The notes under the pieces: model-generated
What the model saw: the letters and a program-made list of their open reading frames with translations, nothing else
The model's database searches: none
What the model was told of the DNA's origin: nothing
Made by a program: the position numbers and the translations under genes
Part shown: piece after piece, positions 34,266-44,200 of the stretch
How positions within the stretch are numbered: position 1 is the first letter of the stretch
How the letters are laid out: each line of letters starts with the position of its first letter
NCBI GenBank assembly: GCA_014859965.1
Contig: JACZKQ010000119.1
Location: forward strand, 1 to 48,001
Direction: 5' to 3'
Source of the DNA: Phycisphaerae bacterium
GTDB taxonomy: Bacteria; Planctomycetota; Phycisphaerae; Sedimentisphaerales; Anaerohalosphaeraceae
DNA length: 48,001 nucleotides

Positions 34266-35672
34266 ATGAAAATAAAGCTCAGTTTTCTCGGGGCCGCCGG
34301 TAATGTGACCGGCTCGCGTTTTCTGGTGGAAGTCAACGGCGTCCGGATACTGGTCGACTGCGGCCTGTATCAGGAACGCGATTTCCAGAACCGCAACTGG
34401 GATCCGTTCCCCGTTCCGCCGTCCAGTATCGACGCGGTGCTGTTGACGCATGCCCATCTGGACCACATCGGCCTGCTGCCGAAACTCGTCAAAGAGGGCT
34501 TCAAGGGCCCCGTTTACTGCACCGAGGCGACGGCGGAGATCGCAAAGATCGTCATGCTGGACGCCGGCCACATCATGCAGGAAGACGCCGCCTACAAACG
34601 CAAGCGGCACAAACGCGAAGGCCGCATCCCCGCTCGGCCGGTCCTGCCGCTGTACACGGTCGACGACGCGGCCGCGTGCGAACCGTTGTTTGCCCCGGTC
34701 AAGTACGAGCAGGTGGTCAGGATTCGCGAGTGCGCCGAGGTGACGTTTCACGAAGCCGGTCACATCCTCGGCGCGTCGATGATCAAGCTGCGGCTCCACT
34801 GCAACGGCCAGAGACGCACCATTCTGTTCTCCGGCGATATCGGCAGAGACGGCAAACCCCTCATCAACGACCCCACCGTTTTTGAAGAGGCCGACTACGT
34901 CCTCATCGAATCGACGTACGGCGAGCGCATTCACGAGGATGTCGACGACATCAAAGACAAAATGGCCGAAGCCGTAAACACCACGCGGGCCGCGGGCGGC
35001 AACGTGGTCGTACCCAGTTTCTCGGTGGAACGCAGCCAGGAGGTCCTCTACTTCCTTCATGAACTGCTGATGGAAAAGAAGATCCCCCCCATGATGGCCT
35101 TTCTCGACAGCCCCATGGCGATCAAGGTCACCGAGGTGTTCAAGGAGCACCCGGAACTGCTTGACGACAAGATGCAGGTCCTGCTCGCCAATCATACGTC
35201 GCCTTTCGATTTCCAGGGCCTCAAGATGACGCGGACCACGAAGGAGTCCAAGGCGATCAACAGCATTCGGGGTACCGTGATCATCATCGCCGGTTCCGGG
35301 ATGTGCACCGGCGGGCGGGTCAAACACCATCTGGTCAACAACATCTCCCGGCCGGAAAGCACGATCCTGTTCGTAGGCTATCAGGCCGTCGGCACCCTCG
35401 GCAGGCAGATCCTCGACGGCGCCAAGGAGGTGCGCATCCTCGGTCAGATGCGCGAGGTAAAGGCCCAGGTGGTCCGCGTGCACGGTTTTTCGGCGCACGC
35501 CGACCGCGATGAATTGATGCAATGGCTGGGCGCCTTCAAGAAGGCCCCGCGCCGTGTTTTCGTCGTTCATGGCGAAATGAAGTCCGCACAAAGCTTTGCC
35601 GAGTACATCCGCCAGCAAAAGGGCTGGGACGTCGCGACGCCCGACTATCAGGACCAGGTCGTGATCGATTGA
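34266..35672 (+). CDS. Metallo-beta-lactamase fold hydrolase with beta-CASP/RNA-specificity domains
   Basis: 468 aa. GAAGG precedes ATG 34266. Metallo-beta-lactamase motifs: LLTHAHLDHIGLLP (about 61-74), FHEAGHILGAS, LFSGDIGRDG, and further beta-CASP motifs ESTYGER, VVVPSFSVERSQEVL, IIAGSGMCTGGRVKHH, FVGYQAVGTLG, and VHGFSAHADRDEL near the end. This family includes the RNA-processing nucleases CPSF-73 and RNase J; this shorter form, with the RMMBL C-terminal motif, is widespread in bacteria and is likely a cytoplasmic zinc-dependent ribonuclease. The metal ligands all look present. It is separated by 29 bases from ltaE, so the two are probably co-transcribed, although their functions have no obvious link. 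Confidence 0.92.
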   Translation: MKIKLSFLGAAGNVTGSRFLVEVNGVRILVDCGLYQERDFQNRNWDPFPVPPSSIDAVLLTHAHLDHIGLLPKLVKEGFKGPVYCTEATAEIAKIVMLDAGHIMQEDAAYKRKRHKREGRIPARPVLPLYTVDDAAACEPLFAPVKYEQVVRIRECAEVTFHEAGHILGASMIKLRLHCNGQRRTILFSGDIGRDGKPLINDPTVFEEADYVLIESTYGERIHEDVDDIKDKMAEAVNTTRAAGGNVVVPSFSVERSQEVLYFLHELLMEKKIPPMMAFLDSPMAIKVTEVFKEHPELLDDKMQVLLANHTSPFDFQGLKMTRTTKESKAINSIRGTVIIIAGSGMCTGGRVKHHLVNNISRPESTILFVGYQAVGTLGRQILDGAKEVRILGQMREVKAQVVRVHGFSAHADRDELMQWLGAFKKAPRRVFVVHGEMKSAQSFAEYIRQQKGWDVATPDYQDQVVID

Positions 35673-35701
35673 ACAAGTGCAGTCGCGGCAGGAGGTCCGT
35701 C

Positions 35702-36742
35702 ATGAGAATTATTGATCTGCGAAGCGATACGGTTACCCTCCCGACGCCTGAAATGCATCAGGCGATGTCGGATGCCCCGCTGGGCGACGACGTGTTCGGC
35801 GAGGACCCGACCGCCAATCGTCTCGAAGCGCTCGCCGCAGAACGCACGGGCAAGCCGGCGGCGCTGCTGACGCCCAGCGGCACGATGGCCAATCTCGCCG
35901 CCATTCTGACCCACTGCGGCCGCGGCGACGAAGTCATCCTCGGCGATCAGTCGCACACCTTCCGTTATGAAGCGGGGGGCATTTCCGCCTTCGGCGGCGT
36001 TCACCCGCATACGATCAAAAACCAGCCGGACGGCACAATGGCGCTCGACGAGATTGCCGCAGCGATCCGGCCCGACGACGTGCACTTTCCCCGGACGCGG
36101 CTGATTTGCCTGGAGAACACGCAGAATCGCTGCCGTGGGGCGGTCCTGACGCCCGAGTATATGGCGTCGGTTGCCGACCTTGCCGCCCGACACGGCCTTG
36201 CCGTGCATGTCGACGGGGCACGGATCTTCAATGCCGCCGTCGCGCTCGGCTGCGATGTCCGCCAACTGACGCAGCACGCAGACTCCGTTGCCTTCTGCCT
36301 GAGCAAAGGGCTGGCCGCACCCGTCGGCTCGCTGATCTGCGGATCGCAGGAATTCATCGCCGGCGCCCGCCGCATCCGCAAGGCGCTCGGCGGCGGCATG
36401 CGGCAGTGCGGGGTCATCGCCGCCGCCGGCATCGTCGCGCTCGAACGGATGGTCGACCGCCTCGCCGACGACCATGTCAATGCCCGCCGACTCGCCGAGG
36501 GCATCGCGCAGATCGAAGGCCTGTCCGTGGACCTCGACACGGTAGTCACCAACATGGTCTACTTCTATTTGGAGGCGGGCCGACTGACCGGCGATCAGCT
36601 CGTCCGGCGACTGGATGAAAAGGGCGTCAAATGCCTGGCCCTCGGCGCCGTCGGCTTCCGCATGGTCACGCATTACGGCATCGAGCCCGCCGACATCGAC
36701 ACGGCGCTGCAGGCCATGCGAGCGGTCATGGGCGGCGCGTAA
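35702..36742 (+). CDS. ltaE: Low-specificity L-threonine aldolase
   Basis: 346 aa. AGGAGG lies 7 bases before ATG 35702; a longer open reading overlaps the previous gene and is rejected. Family motifs: IDLRSDTVTLPTPEM, DDVFGEDPTANRLE, LLTPSGTMANLAA, GDQSHTFRYEAGG, ENTQNRCRGAVL, VDGARIFNAAVALG, and FCLSKGLAAPVGS, whose lysine binds pyridoxal phosphate. The enzyme cleaves threonine or allo-threonine to glycine and acetaldehyde in the cytoplasm. Length and motifs are normal. It is the second gene of a probable operon with the beta-CASP hydrolase and converges with the nitroreductase gene 30 bases downstream. Confidence 0.94.
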   Translation: MRIIDLRSDTVTLPTPEMHQAMSDAPLGDDVFGEDPTANRLEALAAERTGKPAALLTPSGTMANLAAILTHCGRGDEVILGDQSHTFRYEAGGISAFGGVHPHTIKNQPDGTMALDEIAAAIRPDDVHFPRTRLICLENTQNRCRGAVLTPEYMASVADLAARHGLAVHVDGARIFNAAVALGCDVRQLTQHADSVAFCLSKGLAAPVGSLICGSQEFIAGARRIRKALGGGMRQCGVIAAAGIVALERMVDRLADDHVNARRLAEGIAQIEGLSVDLDTVVTNMVYFYLEAGRLTGDQLVRRLDEKGVKCLALGAVGFRMVTHYGIEPADIDTALQAMRAVMGGA

Positions 36743-36772
36743 CGCCTGCCGTTTGGGCCGGGGCCGATCCGA

Positions 36773-37318
36773 TCAGGCGTAGCCGTTGTAGCGGCGAAAC
36801 TGATCTGCGGGCTGCCTCTTCTTGGGGCGTATCCCCTCCTCGGCCGAGTATCCCGCCGCCAGAATCAACTCGACGCGTTTGCCCGAGGGAATGGCGAGCG
36901 CAGCCTTGACGGCGGCCTCGTCAAACCAGCCGATCATGCACGTGCCCAGTCCCGATTCGGTCGCCGCCAGGCAGAAGTGCTCCGCCGCGATCGCCACGTC
37001 CATCTGGTTGAAGGCCTTGCGCTTGACGAGGCTGCCGATGGTCGCCTGAAGGTTCTGCCTTTCGGAAACGATGACCACCAGAACGGGCGCCTGCACGACG
37101 AACTGGTTGAGCGAACGCAGCGGCCCGAACGTCTTCTCGGCAACCGTCCGCCGCAAGGGGGCGTCATCCACCACCACAAACGTCCACGGCTGCGCATTAC
37201 ACGCCGACGGCGCAAGCCGCGCCGCCTCCAGGCAGTACTCGATCTTATCGCGCTCCACCGCTCGGTCGAGATAGGCCCGACAGCTCTGCCGGCTGCCCGC
37301 CAGTTCGAGAAAATTCAT
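36773..37318 (-). CDS. Nitroreductase family protein
   Basis: 181 aa. AAGGAGG lies 6 bases before ATG 37318, so 11 upstream residues are left out. The sequence opens FLELAGSRQSCRAYLDRAVE and continues CLEAARLAPSACNAQPWTFV, the FMN-binding signature, with AAEHFCLAATESGLGTCMIG in the middle and ILAAGYSAEE near the end. These proteins are dimeric FMN flavoproteins that reduce nitroaromatics, quinones or flavins with NAD(P)H. The fold and flavin-binding residues are clear; the natural substrate is not. The C-terminus is short and may lack part of the extended arm of larger members. Confidence 0.9.
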   Translation of the reverse strand: MNFLELAGSRQSCRAYLDRAVERDKIEYCLEAARLAPSACNAQPWTFVVVDDAPLRRTVAEKTFGPLRSLNQFVVQAPVLVVIVSERQNLQATIGSLVKRKAFNQMDVAIAAEHFCLAATESGLGTCMIGWFDEAAVKAALAIPSGKRVELILAAGYSAEEGIRPKKRQPADQFRRYNGYA

Positions 37319-37355
37319 GGTTGCCTCCTTTTTACAGTCCGAATAAATCAAGTTC

Positions 37356-37383
37356 AGTGTATCGCCTCCGATAATAAGTTCAA
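37356..37383 (-). promoter_or_regulatory. Candidate promoter of the nitroreductase gene
   Basis: On the minus strand, TTGAAC (37378-37383), a 16-base spacer and TACACT (37356-37361). The leader to ATG 37318 is about 30 bases. Confidence 0.4.
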
Positions 37384-37510
37384 CAGTAATGTTCGCGGTG
37401 CGGCGACACGCAATTCACGCAACCCGTGTTCCAAAACCGCCGAATACTTTGGTGTGGCGTGCTGTCATTGGCGGCAGCCATGCGGAACTGCCGGTTTACA
37501 GGAGAAAACC

Positions 37511-37798
37511 ATGGACATTTATGTCGGCAACCTGTCGTTCGACGCGACCGAGGCGGACCTGGAGCATGCCTTCGGCGCCTACGGCAAGGTGCGGTCGGTC
37601 AATATTGTTCGCGACAGATTCAACGGCAACCCCCTTGGGTTTGCCTTCGTCGATATGCCCGCTGACGATGAGGCCCGGTGCGCGATCGGTGCATTGCACA
37701 AGAGCAGGCTGATCGATCGCGTCATAACCGTCTCGCAGACGCAGCGGCGAGCCGAGCGAAGGACCCCCGTCGACGTGGATGTGGAAGCGACCGTGTAA
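37511..37798 (+). CDS. Single-RRM RNA-binding protein
   Basis: 95 aa. AGGAG lies 5-6 bases before ATG 37511; the open frame upstream runs across the nitroreductase gene and is rejected. It is one RNA recognition motif. RNP2 is IYVGNL (residues 3-8) and RNP1 is in NPLGFAFVDM (about 41-50), so the aromatic RNA-stacking residues are present. The C-terminal tail is charged (QRRAERRTPVDVDVEATV). Bacterial RRM proteins of this size (Rbp type, known in cyanobacteria and others) bind RNA and often respond to cold; the function here is unknown. The leader has a 6-bp hairpin, CGGCAG (37472-37477) with CTGCCG (37488-37493), just upstream of the ribosome site, which could be a site of self-control. Confidence 0.9.
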   Translation: MDIYVGNLSFDATEADLEHAFGAYGKVRSVNIVRDRFNGNPLGFAFVDMPADDEARCAIGALHKSRLIDRVITVSQTQRRAERRTPVDVDVEATV

Positions 37799-37877
37799 GT
37801 AGCCGTGCACGCGCATGCCGCCCGCAGGCATGTGCTCCGCCGATCTCCGTGTGACCTCCGTAAAGAAGGATTGGAAT

Positions 37878-38273
37878 ATGTTCAAAGCCAGAGACGTAAT
37901 GACCGGCGCCGCGATTTGCGCACGACCGGAAATGTCCATCTATGACGCGGTCCGCCTGCTGGCGGGGCGAAACATCACCGGGATGCCCGTCGTTGACGAA
38001 GACCTGAACCTGATCGGGGTGCTCAGCGAAAAAGACGTCCTGAAAATGCTGTACACCGAAGACAGCATCGGCCATACCGTCAGCGACTATATGAACACCG
38101 ACCCCGTAAGCCTGCCCCACGACGCCAGTCTGGTAGACGTGTGCGACTGTCTCATCGAGAACAATTTCCGCAGGGTCTTCATCACCGAAGACGGGGTGCT
38201 CGCCGGCGTCACCAGCCGAAGCGACGTCATTCGCGCCATCCTGCGTCTGAAACACCAGGAGCTTAGAGACTGA
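37878..38273 (+). CDS. CBS-domain pair protein
   Basis: 131 aa. AGAAGGA precedes ATG 37878. Two CBS motifs fill the protein: KARDVMTGAAICARPEMSIY to GMPVVDEDLNLIGVLSEKDV (about 3-60), and VSDYMNTDPVSLPHDASLVD to RRVFITEDGVLAGVTSRSDV (about 70-122). Such pairs bind adenosyl ligands (AMP, ATP, SAM) and usually control partner enzymes or channels. There is no attached catalytic domain and no obvious partner nearby. It is 79 bases downstream of the RRM gene on the same strand, and they could share a transcript. It converges with the giant dockerin gene 25 bases downstream. Confidence 0.9.
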   Translation: MFKARDVMTGAAICARPEMSIYDAVRLLAGRNITGMPVVDEDLNLIGVLSEKDVLKMLYTEDSIGHTVSDYMNTDPVSLPHDASLVDVCDCLIENNFRRVFITEDGVLAGVTSRSDVIRAILRLKHQELRD

Positions 38274-38298
38274 CGGCCGCCCGCAATCCGCCGGGGCG

Positions 38299-41200
38299 TC
38301 ATTCGCCCGGCGTCGGGTCGGCGGCGCGCCAGTTGACCACGTCATTTCCGTACTCCGCCGGGGCGATGCGTTCCAGCGCCTTACCCGCTGCCGCCGCTTC
38401 CGCCGGCCACGGCCACGTGTTCTCATACACGACGCGATCAACGCGGATATAGTACTGTCGCCCGCTTTCGGCGTCGCCGGGTTTGGCGAGCGTCACCTGC
38501 TCGCCGCTATTGTCGAGCCGCCCGTCGTACGGACCCAAAGCCGGCGCGTCCAGCTCGCCGTAGCGTTCGAGAAACGCCGCCGGATTCTTCACCACGACCA
38601 GCCGTTGGCCCGCGCCGATCACGGTTCCCATGGGAAATTCGTAATCGATCCCGTCGGTGAATCGCCACGGCACCCAGGCGTTCGCTTTTCCGTCGAATTC
38701 CTGCAGCGCTACCGGCGAGTCGCTGATGTTGAGCAGTTCGAGATACTCGTATTCGTTGTGGTCCCATGTGCCGCCGGATGCGGGGTTGTACATGATCTCG
38801 CTGATGACCACCGGGCCCACCTTCGGATAAGCGTTGGCGGCCCCGGGCGTGTTTTCGCTCATCGCGACGAAGTTGTACGTGCCCGTGCTCTTGAGATATC
38901 GCCCGAACGCCACGCCGGTCTCGGATGCGTCGAATCTCTCCTCTTCGTAATAGCCCGTCAGCGCGCCGTCGGCATCCGCCCCGGACCGCAGGTAAAGCGT
39001 CTCGCCGTTTTCGCTTAACGCAAACGGCACATGGCAGCCCGCATGATTGCGGTTGCCGAAGTGCTGATCCTCATAGAAGACCGCATAGCCGCCGGGGCTC
39101 AGCGTCGTGCCCGCCGGAATCTCGAACTTGCGGTAATTGTCCCGGCTGTCGCTGAGGAACCACCCGCCGATGCTGATGGTCGAATCGGTGACGTTGCGCA
39201 GTTCAATCCAGTCCGCCGCCGCCCCGTGCGAGTGGGCCAGAATTTCGTTGATCTTCACCGCTCCAGGTCCGGGCACGGCGCCCGTATCATCGAAGCCCGG
39301 CGAGCCGCCCACCCGTGCGCTCGGCCGCCAGCAGGACTTGCTGCCGGGGTATTTGCCGCGCGTGTAGAGCGCCTCGACGGAGGCGCTGTCCAGCGACTCG
39401 GAATAGATGCGCACGTCGTCGATGAGCCCGGCGAAGAACGGGCCGTCCTCGTCGAACGTCCCGATGGTCACGAGGCCGCCCGCCGATGTCGAGATCGACC
39501 CGGAGTTCACCGCACTGGGCGGATCGGGCCGCCCGTCGACGTACAGAACGATGTCGCGCACGGCGCCCGTGTCCGAGACGACCGCGATGTGCCGCCACTG
39601 CCCGTCGTTGACGACTTTGGAGCCTGTCACGTGTCCGCTGCCCGCGTCGACCTGCAAGAGACCGTCTTCGTTGACGACCACCGCCCATTTGCCGGAGCCC
39701 GACTGGCCCCACGCGACGATCGCGCCGCCGGCCCTGGTGCATATCCACGCTGCACACGTCCGGTCCGCCGATCCGCCGATGCCGGCGTACTCGGCCGCCT
39801 GGATGTAGTCTTCGACGCCGTCGAACAGCATTGCCCCGTCGATCCGGCCTTTGCCGTGCCGCCATACCGGCTCGCCGAACAGCAGGGCCGTATGCCCGTT
39901 GCCCGAAGCATCCGGCGCGACGTCGCTGCTTCGCTCATCCAGCCGCCAGTGCGCAGCCGTCCGCGCGTCCAGATCCTGTATCCGCTGCTGCGCCGCGCTG
40001 CGAAGGGTCAGGGAAAACCCGTCTCCGTCGGTGATGTCATACCAGTCGTCATCGTACGAAAACTCACAAATCGTCCTGCCGAACGCGTCGGCGAGGCGAA
40101 TCTTTTCGCCCGCGTTGTCGAGTCGGCCCGTGTACTCGCCGGCGATCAGCCCGGCAAATGCAGGATACGCCTTCTCGAAGTCCGCCCGGCTGGCGACCAC
40201 GACCGCGTAGTCGCCGCGTTCGAGCTGCACGTCGCCGAACGTAAAATGAATGCCCTCGGTAAACCGCACGAGGTTCAGGTTGATCATCTCGTCGCCGACG
40301 TTCCTGACCTCGATGAACTCGGTGTTCGACTCGGCGTCGTCCGCGTCGGCGGGGTGGTACATGATTTCCGTCACCTGCAACCCCTCGGCGACCGGCCCGA
40401 CGGCATACGGCGCTTCGGTCAGCGCGCTCCACTGGCCCGCCTTGCTCAGCGTCCGCGCCTTGACGATGCGGCTCTTGTCCAGCGTAAACGGCTCGCTATA
40501 CAGCGTCGCCGTGTCCGACACGACCACGTTTTCATGCACGACAAGCTCCGCCCATGTCAAATAGTCCGGACTCGCCGCATCGAAGTTAACGCCCAGGATG
40601 CCGAAGACGTTCTCAGCGCCCGGCCGCAGCAGAGACCTGTACCGCGTCAAGTCGAACTCGCTGACCTGGGCGGCGTCCGCGTTGGGGCGGTCCACCGTCG
40701 CCGTCGAATCCCAGCCCGGCTGACCCCACACGTTGCTTCGGGCGACCTCGTAGCCGTTGAGGTACGCCACGAAACCGTCGTCGTACCGTATCCGCAGCGT
40801 CATGCCGAGCACCTCGCCGAGCGTCGGAGAAACCTCGAACGGGATGCGAATGCAGCAGGTGCTGTTGGCGTCGTACATGCCGTCCTCGACGTCGATGCCG
40901 ATGTACTCGGCGAAGTCGGCGGTCCCGATCTCGTAGCCCGCGCCGCCGGTTCCCGTGCGCCATTCAGGCCCCGTGTCGTCGTAGTCCGGTTTCGCCCAGA
41001 ATTCCCCTTCGACCATCACTCTCTCGATCTCGTACGGCCACAGCGCCCGCGAATAGATGCGCACGTCGTCGATCTCGCCCTCGAACGAATCGATGTCGCG
41101 AATGACGTCGTTCTTTTCATCGTACCACAATTCATGATTATTCCCGATCATCACGCGCCACGACGTCGCCGTCGGGATCTCCAAATCGCCCTCCACGTCG

Positions 41201-44200
41201 AGCATGCCGTTGACTTCGCCGTCGACGTACAGAATCATCTTGTTGTAGCGCCGAACCGCGGCCACGTGGTGCCACTCGTCGTCGTTCCATGTATCGTCCG
41301 AAATCAGATTGCCGATGCCCGCCAGTGAAAAACGCAGTTTGCCCTCCGCCGCCGCCTGGGACAGCATCCACGAGGAAGTGCCCCGGGTCACGATGCCCGC
41401 CTGCGGATGGTGCACCGAATACCTGACCCAGCAGGCCAGGGTGATGTCGTTGCGAATATCGAAGACGGGCACGTCGTCGCCCGGCACATAGACGAAGTCG
41501 TCTTTCCCGTCGAATCGCACGGCGCTGTTGTCGATCTCGTTGCGATTCGGCACCAAGAACACGTTGCCGTACGGAGTGCCGTCGTGCGTGACGGGCGGAT
41601 CCTCGCCCGGCCGCTCCGCACTGTCGGCGTAATTGTCGTTGAACTTCCAGTGGCCCACGTCCGGTCGCGGGGCGTTATTGAAGCCGTCGTCCGGTCCCGT
41701 GGGAACATGCACGCGCTTGAAGGCGTTCGCATCGAACATCGCGGCCGTCGCCATGTGCAGTGCGTTCTCCGGAAGACGCGGGTCGGCGCCGTCCAGCGTG
41801 AAGAACATGCGGCCCTCGGGAGCGCTCATGGAAATCTGATCGTCCTTCGAAATATGCCCGCCGTGGCGATACACACCGTTGACGGCGTAGCGGGGGGCGG
41901 TCACCGACGGGTACCACTGCTTGGCGCGAAACTGGCCCAGCACGACGCCGGTCCGCGACGGGAAATAGCCGTTGATAATGCTGTTGATCTCGGCGACCCA
42001 GTCGGCCCTGGTGAACGGCTCTTCCCGCTTCGAATCGCCCCAGCGCGCGCTTTCGGCGATGATCGCCTCGTCGATTTCACCCGCCCGCGACATCAGGCTC
42101 GCCGCCGCCTGCCCCGGCGTAAGCAGTCCGTTGTCATAGAAGTAATTGTGCACCCGGTCGCCGAAACGCACCCGATATTCCGGATGCCCCGCGAGCCTCT
42201 GGTGCAGCCACTGCGGATTGAAATACACGAAATTACTGCCCGCCGGATACGGCCCGGTGCGGTCCCGGTTGCGGTCCATCAAAAACAGTGAATGCTCCGC
42301 GTCGTGCCGGAAGAACTTAAACCCGTCCGGAGCGGTGCGATTGTAAATGCCGTAATAATTGTTCGGTCGCCCGTTGCCCAGAAACCATGAGATCGGCGAA
42401 TCGCAATCCCCCACGTAGAACGTCGAGATCATGTAGTCGATCAGGTTGTCCACGTCAACCAGCCGTTCCAGTGCGTCGTCCGGCACGCCGTTGGGGTCGA
42501 GCCCCTGAACCCCGAAATACGCTTCATTTGTTCCAAAGCCCGCCGCGGCCGCCTCCCACAGCCGCCTGTACGCATCCAGCGTGCCGTCCGTCGCCTCGAT
42601 CGTGTACGGCCGACCCGGACCGGCGTCCACCTTCACAACGTCGTAGTCCTCCACCTCGCCGCCCATGTACGACGCCGCGTATCGCGCCTCGCTCCGCTCC
42701 TGCGACTGAAACAGCCCCCAGTAATGCCCGTCGAGATACAGATGATAGTAGCGGCTCCGCGTGTACGGCTGGCCCATGTCGCGCTGCATATCCCGCGAGA
42801 ACACCTCGCGCACCAGCGAATTGTGCCTGTCGCCCCCGTAACTCCACGAGTAGTTCTGCGCCGTCCGCAGATCCACCTTCTGAAACCGGCTCACCCCTTC
42901 GTCGCCGAACAGCGGAAAATCCAGCACCGACTTTCCGTATTCGCCCCGGAAGAACAGGCGAAAGGCGTGCTTGGGGTTATCGCTCGAACGGCTGTAGCCG
43001 CCGCGAAGCCGCAGCCCCGCGTTGATGTGGAACCCCTCGCCGCCGCCGGGGTTCAGCATCTCCACCGACGCCGGCCGTTCCCAGTCCCGCCCGTCCCGCA
43101 GGGCGTTGACATAGATCCCGCTGCCCGAGTTGAACAGGTTGCCGAGGTCCGTCACAATCGAAATCGAAGGAATCGCCGTAAGCGACCCCTCGATGCGGCC
43201 GCTGTATTCTTCGCTGTCGACCACCTCCGGGTCCATCCCGTAGTTGATCTGCTGCCCGTTGACGCTGCCGTTGGGCCACTGCGCCGAAGGCGGCTCGCCG
43301 TCGGGCGACTGCCGGATCACGTCATGGATAAACAGGTACGTCTGCGTGTCCACGTTGCCCGGCGACCAGCCCGGCTTCGACGCCCTCGCCCGAAGCGTCG
43401 TCGTCCTGTCGATCACGATCGGCCCGATGTAGCGTCTGCCGTACCGGTCCGTGGGCGTGCTGCCGTCGGTCGTATAACGGATCACCGCCCCGGGCGTCTT
43501 GCAGCGGATCCGCAGCGAGAACGAACCGTCGTAAAAGCCCCGGTCGTGGCTGAACTTCGTATCTCCGACGTATCCCATGAAGGCGCCGTTGTTCGGCGCA
43601 CCCGGAGTCGGTATTGCGAAGTACCGCATCTCGTCGTAGAACATGCCGAAGGAAATGTCCTCTTCCTGCGGCCCGAACCCGAAACGCTGCGGCGAGAACT
43701 CATAAATCGTGTACTCGTGCGCCGCCGTCTCGCCATCCGGATAGATCAGCCCAAGATACTCCCCGTCCTTGCTCAGGCTGAAATTCGTGTGCAGAGCCCC
43801 CTCGTCGTCGACATACGGATAATTGCCCGGATTGGCCGCCTCCGTCTTTCCCGAGGCGAACACGACGAGATACGCACCCGGCGCCAGAACCACCCCCGCG
43901 GGAAACGTCCACTTCGTCAGGTTGTTCTCGTTGTCCGTCAAATGCCAGCCCGCAAGATCGACCGGCAGCGACGACGCGTTATACAGTTCGATCCAGTCCG
44001 CGAAGACCTCTTCGCCCGCCACCGTCGTCGCAAGCGTCCGCTCATTGTCCGCCATGAATTCGTTGATCACCACCGGGCTCTTCTCGCGCAGCCAGTTCGC
44101 CGCCATCCGCGAGAAGTCCTCGAGATTGACGCCGTCGCCCGCCCGCACGTCTACGCACCGCACGTCCGCCGTATCCGTCCGCGCCAGCGCCCACACCTCC

